Part shown: positions 1 through 5,880 of the stretch, one piece after another
Layout: each line of letters starts with the position of its first letter
How positions within the stretch are numbered: position 1 is the first letter of the stretch
Origin: Thermoplasmata archaeon
GTDB lineage: Archaea; Thermoplasmatota; Thermoplasmata; Thermoplasmatales; Thermoplasmataceae
Length of the DNA: 10,750 nucleotides
Direction: 5' to 3'
Assembly: GCA_021827885.1 (NCBI GenBank)
Contig: JAKAUD010000142.1
Coordinates: 1 to 10,750 of the forward strand
Translations under genes and position numbers: made by a program
The notes under the pieces: generated by a model
Seen by the model: only the letters and a program-made list of their open reading frames with translations
Databases searched by the model: none
What the model was told of the DNA's origin: nothing

Positions 1-170
1 CTCGGACGCGTTTGGACCCGAATATATTCTATTTCTTGAAAAAATTTGTTCAACCGCCCCTTGACCTGTTCTGCGTTAATTGCCGGATCAACGTGAGTGT
101 ATATCTGAGTGCTTGCCAGACTCGTGTGGCGCAGATGGGTTTGCACAAATCTGATGTCAAGGGGAGGCAT
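1..170 (-). pseudogene. C-terminal remnant of a tyrosine recombinase/integrase (Xer-like)
   Basis: Read on the minus strand, the frame from 170 to the window edge has the end of a tyrosine recombinase: 'DIRFVQTHLRHTSLASTQIY' followed by 'THVDPAINAEQVKGRLNKFF'. This matches the family pattern 'DIRxVQxLLGHsSLaTTQIYTHV'. The second catalytic His (usual LGH, here LRH) and the nucleophile Tyr are kept. The HxLR box that should lie about 20 residues before 'DIR' is absent, and the frame is closed by a stop at 228-230, so similarity begins abruptly near 160-165. The other two minus frames upstream also show no recombinase motif. I infer a 5'-truncated, inactive integrase stub, perhaps left by an integrated element. 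The 3' end lies outside the window (no stop before base 1), so a run-on or rearranged ORF is possible. The family call is firm; the pseudogene status is likely. Confidence 0.7.
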
Positions 171-404
171 TTCCAAGGGCCCATCGATTGTTATGAGATA
201 TATCAATGAGACAATTCTTGGTTCCCCTCACAATTTCCCTTTCGTCTATGTATTATAACCATAGCTTCCTTACCCCTTAGAGATTGGGGGATACATTGTA
301 TAAGCGAACATGGTAATAGATACAATACCATATGAGAAAAACGGTAAAAATTAAAGAATTTGTAATTTACACATAACATTTTATAATATTCGTACTTGAT
401 TTGC
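171..404. other. AT-rich non-coding region upstream of the SNF2 operon
   Basis: No convincing gene is seen between the integrase stub and the small ORF. A minus-strand frame of 67 codons (203-406) has no recognisable motif and overlaps the promoter region, so I do not call it. The segment becomes strongly AT-rich from about 340 to 400, which fits a promoter for the plus-strand genes. Confidence 0.5.
379..390 (+). promoter_or_regulatory. Candidate TATA box for the SNF2-SWIM operon
   Basis: 'TTTTATAATATT' is the best archaeal TATA-like element upstream of the plus-strand operon. It lies about 20 bases before the ATG of the small ORF at 405 and about 115 before the SNF2 start. Transcription starting some 25 bases downstream would begin close to or just inside the small ORF start, so its mRNA would be nearly leaderless. 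This rests on position and composition only. Confidence 0.4.
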
Positions 405-503
405 ATGTTTGATTTGCGTGGAGAGAAAATACTTCATGTTTATTGGAATGCAAGACCAAAGGAACAAAAAGAGACTTGGTCTGCGTTTGAACTCATGGAA
501 TGA
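405..503 (+). CDS. Putative 32-aa small protein overlapping the SNF2 start
   Basis: An ATG at 405 opens a 32-codon frame (begins MFDLRGEKILHVYW, ends SAFELME). Its TGA (501-503) overlaps the ATG of the SNF2 gene (500-502) as ATGA, the usual arrangement for translational coupling. The peptide is polar and charged with two Trp, has no signal or membrane segment, and I recognise no family. A TATA-like element sits about 20 bases upstream, so the frame could be read from a nearly leaderless transcript. Either it encodes a real small protein, or it is a leader ORF that delivers ribosomes to the SNF2 start, which has no clear Shine-Dalgarno sequence. The overlap could be chance; only conservation in relatives would decide. 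Confidence 0.4.
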   Translation: MFDLRGEKILHVYWNARPKEQKETWSAFELME

Positions 504-3500
504 GTAAGAATATTAAAACCAGTCATGATTCCTGTCAAATGAAAGCAAATCAGGGGGTTGCCGTTCTTCATGGGACATGCTACGTTAACGCCGGTGGTTC
601 AACGTTCTTCTTCTGGTCTGAATCTGAATCGGATACAAAAAGAAAAGGTTCATTTCATCCCTTTTCAGGCAGTTCCGCTGATACAAAGAAATTGCTTTCA
701 GTGAAAAAACTGCCACCCGGCACGGAACTGGGCAATAATAAACTTAAGGCAAAGTTCCCATCGGTTGAACATTATCCGCTTCCTTCCGGAGAACTTTCCG
801 GGCTAGTCAATATGCCGGACACAACCTCAGATTCTATCACCATGGATGAATGGGACATATCAGGCATATCCACGGACATTGGAAGTGCATTCAGCTTTCT
901 TTTGAACCTGGAAAACGATGATTCCTCACTCATCATAGGCACAGATATAAAGTTCTGGAGAGCTGTCACCACCTACGCTTATAACATACTGGCAGAGCAG
1001 AAATTTCTTCCAACCGTGATGGACGATGGCATTTCCATAAGATCCCGCTGGTCACCAATACTTGAATCCTATGATGACCAGAAACTCTTTTCCGAGATCG
1101 CAGGAAGAATGCCAGGGGCTTGTCTTTCCTTCAATTATGGAGAAATTGATCCTGAAAGCCTTGTGAGAAACTATATCAATAACGCTGTTGAGAGCGTTTG
1201 CAGGAAATCTACGATTTCTCCCCCGCTTCCATCTGGCGCTGGCGATATCCTGAAATGGGCTATTTCGCTTTCTCGTGGCAACTCGCTTACGACCTACAGC
1301 AGAAGCCTGGCGATACAGAAAATAGCATCGTGGTCACGCATGATCCAGACACGGCTTGAATCTCCTCTCAGGATGTCGTTTGATCTGGTGCCACCGGAAG
1401 ACCAAAACGATCCATGGAAACTGAGATTTCTGCTTCAGTCAAAAACAGATCCAAGCATAGTGATTCCATTCTCGAGCATATGGAACAGGGCTGACAAGAA
1501 TGTTCTCTCTATAATAAACAGGTTCACCGAATATCCGGAGGAGTTTCTCCTGCAGTCGTTAGGCGTCGCCCAGATGATATTCCCGCCGATCAGGAAGAGT
1601 CTCCAGACGGCAAGGCCTAGTGAGGTTTTGCTATCGTCTGAAGAAGTTTATCGTTTCCTGAAGGAATACAGCATATTGCTCGGCGATTCTGGCTTCAGCA
1701 TCATGTTTCCAGAGTGGTGGGGCAAAGCAGAGAAAACACCCAGGCTGAAAGTCACCGTCTCCCCGCACGAGAATGAAACTGGCAAGTTGCTGGGCATGCA
1801 AGCCCTTGTCGACTATGAATTTAGCGTGGTTGTGGATGGCAAACCCGTATCTATGAAAGAGGTTGAGAAGCTGGCAAAACTGAAATCAAACCTCGTTCAG
1901 ATTGGGAAAAAATGGGTTGAGATTGATCGTGACCAGCTTAAAAGGGTTCTTGACCTGATGAAGCGTGGCATGTCCGGAGTGCCATTGAACCAGCTTCTCA
2001 CCATGAGTGCGGATAACAACCTGCCGCCAATCGAAGATATAGATGCAAAGGATTGGCTTCAAGGATTATTTGACAAGAATGCCAGATTGGGTGAACTTGA
2101 TGAACCTGCAGGATTCACCGGAAAACTTAGAAAATACCAAAAGCAGGGGTTGTCATGGCTTAGCTTCATGTCAAAGATCCAGATGGGAAGTTGTCTTGCG
2201 GATGACATGGGATTGGGAAAAACCATAGAAGTCATTGCATTCCTGCTAAACAGGATCCGTAATGATGGGATCAGGGGAGCAAGCCTGATCATCTGTCCAA
2301 CTTCAGTATTGAGCAATTGGTTACATGAAATTGAGAAATTTGCCCCTGAGTTGAAGGCTTTCATACATCAGGGAGCGTTAAGATGGAAAGATAAAGCATT
2401 CATTGATAATGCCACAAACAGTGATATTGTGCTCACTTCGTATTCCGTACTGCAACGAGACATACAGTTTATTTCAAAGGTGAAATGGGATGGCGTCATC
2501 GCGGACGAAGCCCAGTACATCAAGAACGCTGGTACAAAACAGAGCCGTGCTGTGCGGTCCATCAGTGCAAACTTCAGGATTGCCCTCACAGGCACCCCCA
2601 TTGAAAACCGGCTGGAAGATTTGCGCTCCATTTTTGAGTTTATCAATCCCGGATACCTTTTGAGTGAGAAAAAATTCAGGGAACACTTTTCCACACCGAT
2701 TTCAAAATTTGACGATGAAGAAGCGGCGAAGAAACTCAATCTCCTCGTCAACCCATTCATCCTGAGACGTGTCAAGACAGACCAAAATATTATATCGGAT
2801 CTTCCGGAAAAGGAAGAAATGAAGGTCTTCGTCCCCATTTCCGAAGAGCAGGCTTCCCTGTATGAGGCAACGGTCAATGCAATGCTTGAAGATGTCAAAG
2901 ATGCTGACGGAATAAAGCGCAAAGGGATAGTTCTCGCAACGATAACCAAACTTAAACGCCTGCTTGATCACCCATCAATGGTGACCGGTGACAGAAATAT
3001 CGAGTTTGAGAGGTCCCAGAAGCTTGAACGGTTACTTGAAATGCTTGAGGAAACTCTTGAAAATAACGAGAAAACACTCATTTTCACGCAATACATAGAG
3101 GCTGGAAAAATCATAAAGGAATCTATACTCAAGAGATTCCACGAGGAATCCCTTTTCCTTAGTGGAAGCACGCCTGGAATAATGCGGGAGGAAATGATAA
3201 GAAGATTTCAGGAGAAGGATGGCCCAAAAACATTCATCATCTCCGTCAGGGCAGGAGGCTTCGGAATCAATCTCACTGCTGCATCCAATGTGATTCATTT
3301 TGACCGGTGGTGGAATCCCTCTGTTGAAGACCAGGCAACAGATCGTGCCTACAGAATTGGACAGGAAAAGAAGGTACGTGTTTACAAATACATATCATCT
3401 GGCACAATAGAGGAGAAGATAGACCAGATTATTGAAAGCAAGACATCTTTGAGCAGGAAAATAGTGAAGGCTACCGATGAATCATGGATCACAAATCTTA

Positions 3501-3565
3501 CCGGGAAAGAACTCAAAGAGGTATTCATGCTTAGAGCAAGTGCTGTGGCTGCTGAGGTGAAATAG
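500..3565 (+). CDS. SNF2-family DNA-dependent ATPase (HepA/Rad54-like) with SNF2-associated N-terminal domain
   Basis: A superfamily 2 ATPase expected to translocate on double-stranded DNA and remodel protein-DNA complexes; it is not a strand-separating helicase. Visible order: an N-terminal segment with the 'VLHGT...FFFW' pattern often seen at the start of prokaryotic SNF2 proteins (residues ~20-40); a DUF3670/SNF2-associated region ending in 'GKKWVEID' (~375-480); Q-motif region 'LRKYQKQGL' (543-551); Walker A 'DDMGLGKT' (568-575); Walker B 'DEAQ' (669-672); motif III 'LTGTPIENR' (696-704); then the second RecA lobe with 'KTLIFTQY' (from 858), 'RAGGFGINLTAA' and motif VI 'DQATDRAYRIGQ' (944-955). 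All catalytic motifs are intact and the length fits the family. The start at 500 is supported by the ATGA overlap with the small ORF; an in-frame ATG at 539 is an alternative. The SWIM gene follows at once, so the two products probably work together. Targets (repair, transcription recycling, anti-invader) cannot be told from sequence. Confidence 0.95.
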   Translation: MSKNIKTSHDSCQMKANQGVAVLHGTCYVNAGGSTFFFWSESESDTKRKGSFHPFSGSSADTKKLLSVKKLPPGTELGNNKLKAKFPSVEHYPLPSGELSGLVNMPDTTSDSITMDEWDISGISTDIGSAFSFLLNLENDDSSLIIGTDIKFWRAVTTYAYNILAEQKFLPTVMDDGISIRSRWSPILESYDDQKLFSEIAGRMPGACLSFNYGEIDPESLVRNYINNAVESVCRKSTISPPLPSGAGDILKWAISLSRGNSLTTYSRSLAIQKIASWSRMIQTRLESPLRMSFDLVPPEDQNDPWKLRFLLQSKTDPSIVIPFSSIWNRADKNVLSIINRFTEYPEEFLLQSLGVAQMIFPPIRKSLQTARPSEVLLSSEEVYRFLKEYSILLGDSGFSIMFPEWWGKAEKTPRLKVTVSPHENETGKLLGMQALVDYEFSVVVDGKPVSMKEVEKLAKLKSNLVQIGKKWVEIDRDQLKRVLDLMKRGMSGVPLNQLLTMSADNNLPPIEDIDAKDWLQGLFDKNARLGELDEPAGFTGKLRKYQKQGLSWLSFMSKIQMGSCLADDMGLGKTIEVIAFLLNRIRNDGIRGASLIICPTSVLSNWLHEIEKFAPELKAFIHQGALRWKDKAFIDNATNSDIVLTSYSVLQRDIQFISKVKWDGVIADEAQYIKNAGTKQSRAVRSISANFRIALTGTPIENRLEDLRSIFEFINPGYLLSEKKFREHFSTPISKFDDEEAAKKLNLLVNPFILRRVKTDQNIISDLPEKEEMKVFVPISEEQASLYEATVNAMLEDVKDADGIKRKGIVLATITKLKRLLDHPSMVTGDRNIEFERSQKLERLLEMLEETLENNEKTLIFTQYIEAGKIIKESILKRFHEESLFLSGSTPGIMREEMIRRFQEKDGPKTFIISVRAGGFGINLTAASNVIHFDRWWNPSVEDQATDRAYRIGQEKKVRVYKYISSGTIEEKIDQIIESKTSLSRKIVKATDESWITNLTGKELKEVFMLRASAVAAEVK
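3554..3560 (+). promoter_or_regulatory. Strong Shine-Dalgarno site inside the SNF2 3' end, for the SWIM gene
   Basis: 'GAGGTGA' lies five bases before the TTG at 3566 and is complementary to the conserved UCACCUC at the 3' end of archaeal 16S rRNA. It overlaps the last codons of the SNF2 gene. It decides the otherwise unusual TTG start and implies that the downstream gene is translated from an internal position on a shared mRNA. Confidence 0.8.
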
Positions 3566-4423
3566 TTGGCACAAAAAAGATACAGCTACTATGACAGGTA
3601 TTATTATCCAAAAACGTCCCCTATAGCCACGAAAGGAGGAATGAAGATCAAGGCAAAGAGAGGAGAGATTGGATCTCAGTGGTGGTCAAAGAGGCTTCTG
3701 GAAATACTTTCATCGTATGGATGGTCAACCAGGCTCCAGAGGGGTAGATCGTATGCCAGGAATGGACAGGTCTTGAGAATAAACATAGAGAAAAACCAGA
3801 TTGTAGCGGAAGTGCAGGGATCAAGTCGCAATCCTTACAGCATTTCAATAACATTTCCCCCAATATCAGACGCTTCATGGAAAATCGTCCTTTCCAGCAT
3901 TGCAAAGAAACCTGAAATAACGTCAAAGTTACTCATAGGTGAGATTCCCCCGGAGCTTGAAGAAGCCTTCAAATCTGCGAGTTCTCCTCTTTTCCCAACT
4001 AAATCAAAAGATATTGACATGATGTGCAGCTGTCCCGATTATGCAATTCCCTGCAAGCATATCGCGGCGGTGTTCTATGTTTTTGCCGATTCCCTGAATG
4101 AGAATCCATTCCTTCTATTCCAGTTGAGAGGCAAGTCAAAGGATGAAATAATGCAGGCAGTAGTTTCCACAGAACCAACCACCATTCAGGAAAAAAGTCC
4201 AGCAAAGAATGCTATAACATCTTCTATACCTCAGAATGAAATACACGCATTCTGGAACTGGAAAAACATCGATGTCAAGATGGTGGATCCGGAGATACAG
4301 GGAGTGGTGCCGCCACTGAAGAAATATCCATTGCCTTCTGATTTTGACGATGAAACTGTTCAGGCTATATTACAGAAATACTATGAACAAATCAAGAAGA
4401 GCGTCATGGAGTTGAAGGCTTGA
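3566..4423 (+). CDS. SWIM zinc-finger protein, partner of the SNF2 ATPase
   Basis: The 285-aa product carries a SWIM zinc-binding motif 'CSCPDYAIPCKH' (C154, C156, C163, H165; pattern CxC...CxH), followed by the helix 'IAAVFYVFADSLNENPFLLF'. The region before it matches the usual layout of prokaryotic SWIM proteins that sit beside SNF2 genes (COG4279-like): 'WWSKRLLEIL' (~39-48), 'RGRSYARNGQV' (~59-69) and 'AEVQGSSRNPYSI'. SWIM domains are thought to bind DNA or proteins; in some bacteria this domain is fused to the SNF2 ATPase, which supports a shared complex. The TTG start follows the upstream TAG with no gap and has a strong Shine-Dalgarno sequence, so the two genes are one operon. The N-terminus is Tyr-rich (RYSYYDRYYYP), and the last ~90 residues are a less conserved tail. 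Precise function unknown. Confidence 0.9.
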   Translation: MAQKRYSYYDRYYYPKTSPIATKGGMKIKAKRGEIGSQWWSKRLLEILSSYGWSTRLQRGRSYARNGQVLRINIEKNQIVAEVQGSSRNPYSISITFPPISDASWKIVLSSIAKKPEITSKLLIGEIPPELEEAFKSASSPLFPTKSKDIDMMCSCPDYAIPCKHIAAVFYVFADSLNENPFLLFQLRGKSKDEIMQAVVSTEPTTIQEKSPAKNAITSSIPQNEIHAFWNWKNIDVKMVDPEIQGVVPPLKKYPLPSDFDDETVQAILQKYYEQIKKSVMELKA

Positions 4424-4466
4424 ACTTGCAGCGGCTCACCTGAAATACAATTGAGAGATTACAATG

Positions 4467-4472
4467 TTTTTT
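4467..4472 (+). terminator. T-run terminator after the SWIM gene
   Basis: 'TTTTTTCTTCT' starts 44 bases after the SWIM stop. Archaeal RNA polymerase terminates at such U-tracts without needing a hairpin, so this is the likely operon end. No stable stem precedes it. Confidence 0.5.
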
Positions 4473-4702
4473 CTTCTCCAGGAAATCGATGAAGCCAACT
4501 ATATTGATGATAATTGCCATAATCCGGAAAATGCCGGTTTGATAACCTAAACGAACGACTGAAAATGAGCTATTTTCTGAGTTCACAAGGTTGAATTAAT
4601 ACACCTCATTATAACACTAAGAAAGTTGTCATAAGACCCTTCAAATCGAGCGAAAAACAGCACAGCAGTTTAACCCTTTATTTTGTATGCCATAGAAACT
4701 GA

Positions 4703-4715
4703 TATTAATAATTAA
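4703..4715 (+). promoter_or_regulatory. Promoter TATA-like element of the HTH gene
   Basis: 'TATTAATAATTAA' is centred about 20 bases before the GTG at 4729. The spacing implies a transcript starting at or next to the start codon, and no Shine-Dalgarno sequence is present, so translation is probably leaderless, as is common in Thermoplasmatales. It shows that this gene can be transcribed separately from the SNF2-SWIM operon. Confidence 0.55.
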
Positions 4716-4728
4716 CGGTTATCACTTC

Positions 4729-5727
4729 GTGGATGAGAACCTCATAATTGATATTGTGAGATATATGCAATGGCCGGGTGATGATGCCCTTCACCTCTGG
4801 CCAGAATTAGATAGTAGAAGACCAACAGCATACTGGATATACCAGAAGATTTGTGCTGAAGAATCCAGAAAGAAGAAGCCATCCAAGAATTCTGTGTTTG
4901 AGCATTATGAACATGCATTGAAATGCCTTTCTCCAAGATTTATCATTGATCCCTCACTTTTTTCCCGTTCCATGACCTCCCTGATTTTCTCAGACGATCT
5001 TTTTCTTACGGAGGATCAGTGCAAACAAATCCAGGAAACACCCAATGTCGAAGAGGTGCAGCGGGGGATTGGACTCTGGCAGCACGGTCTCTTTCCCACA
5101 CTTGCTGTTAATGTGTTATATAAAGAAGAAGATGAACTTGAGCAAGCCATAGCAAGAATAACCGGCATAAGTGATGCAATCAACCTGTTTTACAGAGTAA
5201 AATCTTTCGTATTTCAACCGAAGGGCGATAGTGATCTTTCAGCCTTTTGCTACAAAGATGGAAAATTAAGAACCACTGTGAGAAAACTCCTTGAAGAGCT
5301 TGTTGAATCACCCCTCATTCCCTTGAATAACCTTTCGATGAAGACAGGCATATCAAGAGATAAAGTTTACAGAGATTACGAATGCATTGCGAAATCCGGA
5401 CTTTTCAAGATAGAATATAGTGTGGTAGACCCCGCAATTGCCGGGCTCTCGTTTCTTCAGTCGGGTTTCCTGGTGGAAAATAGTAATAAAAAGGACTTTA
5501 TTAGCAAGTTAGAGAAATTGCCAATATTCATGGATAGGCTATTACTATCCAGATGGAGCTTTAACAACGTAATTTACACTCTCTTCTGGACAAAGGACTA
5601 TGTTGATTTCCTCAACGTCCATTCAAGCATGATGAGGTATCTTGGGGATGATGCTACTATTTTCTCCGTCTGGCAACCGAGAAGCTACCTGAATAAGGCG
5701 CTCTGGCTAAAAATCATCAGGTCATGA
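4729..5727 (+). CDS. Putative DNA-binding regulator with two HTH/Lrp-like modules
   Basis: The 332-aa product has no enzyme motif, signal peptide or membrane segment. The clearest element is a helix-turn-helix at ~185-226 ('IPLNNLSMKTGISRDKVYRD' then 'YECIAKSGL'), followed by a basic-hydrophobic strand and 'VVDPAIAGLSF', as in archaeal Lrp/AsnC-like proteins where the HTH leads into an alpha/beta ligand domain (~236-312). The first half seems to repeat this plan: a helical segment (1-68), 'FIIDPSLFSRSMTSLIF' (71-87) and a ~60-residue alpha/beta stretch ending 'LEQAIARITGI'. The protein is thus probably a tandem duplication with a diverged first HTH. GTG was chosen as start because the TATA-like element sits ~20 bases upstream; the in-frame ATG at 4765 is an alternative. 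Position beside the SNF2-SWIM operon suggests, but does not prove, a regulatory link. Confidence is high that it is a gene and moderate on its role. Confidence 0.65.
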   Translation: MDENLIIDIVRYMQWPGDDALHLWPELDSRRPTAYWIYQKICAEESRKKKPSKNSVFEHYEHALKCLSPRFIIDPSLFSRSMTSLIFSDDLFLTEDQCKQIQETPNVEEVQRGIGLWQHGLFPTLAVNVLYKEEDELEQAIARITGISDAINLFYRVKSFVFQPKGDSDLSAFCYKDGKLRTTVRKLLEELVESPLIPLNNLSMKTGISRDKVYRDYECIAKSGLFKIEYSVVDPAIAGLSFLQSGFLVENSNKKDFISKLEKLPIFMDRLLLSRWSFNNVIYTLFWTKDYVDFLNVHSSMMRYLGDDATIFSVWQPRSYLNKALWLKIIRS

Positions 5728-5826
5728 AACTGAATGCTTGACCACGGGCATTATCTTTTACAGAGTTGAGTTGAACCTTCAAAATTCACTAACTATTCAA
5801 AAATAATTAAGGAATCGTTATCAAAT

Positions 5827-5860
5827 AAAAAGAAGACTAAAAATTAAACAACCAAAAAAA
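5827..5860 (-). terminator. T-rich terminator of the surface-protein gene
   Basis: On the minus strand just past the stop of the surface-protein gene there are three T-tracts: T7 (5860-5854), T5 (5843-5839) and T5 (5831-5827), within a pyrimidine-rich stretch. This is a typical archaeal multi-U termination zone. It lies between two convergent genes. Confidence 0.6.
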
Positions 5861-5880
5861 TAAGAAGAAATAATTGGTCA

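Larger units (their letters stand above)
4424..4728. other. 305-base intergenic region with terminator, small palindrome and promoter
   Basis: No gene is called here. From left to right it holds a T-run that probably ends the SNF2-SWIM transcript (4467-4472), a short inverted repeat CCGG-AAAATG-CCGG (within 4521-4540), and an AT-rich promoter for the next gene (4703-4715). A 28-codon plus frame from ATG 4464 runs through the T-run but has no Shine-Dalgarno sequence or recognisable product. A 60-codon minus frame overlaps the SWIM 3' end and looks non-coding. The gap is long for a compact archaeal genome. Confidence 0.5.

Noticed and set aside
12..209. 65-codon plus-strand frame at the left end
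   Set aside because: It is the antisense shadow of the tyrosine recombinase remnant, whose minus-strand reading matches a known family motif.
203..406. 67-codon minus-strand frame upstream of the SNF2 operon
   Set aside because: No motif, unlike any recombinase segment, and it would run antisense through the likely operon promoter.
2368..2949. 193-codon minus-strand frame inside the SNF2 gene
   Set aside because: It lies fully antisense to the conserved ATPase motifs; its openness is explained by the codon use of the real gene.
4464..4550. 28-codon plus frame starting at ATG 4464
   Set aside because: It overlaps the T-run terminator, has no Shine-Dalgarno sequence or fitting promoter and resembles no family.
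4505..4561. Possible C/D-box sRNA (TGATGA at 4505-4510, CTGA at 4558-4561)
   Set aside because: The C box lacks the purine before UGAUGA, no good internal C'/D' pair and no terminal stem are visible; such short motifs occur by chance.
500..5727. DISARM or another named anti-phage system
   Set aside because: No methylase, nuclease or other signature partner gene is present next to the SNF2 protein; the neighbours are a SWIM protein and a putative regulator.
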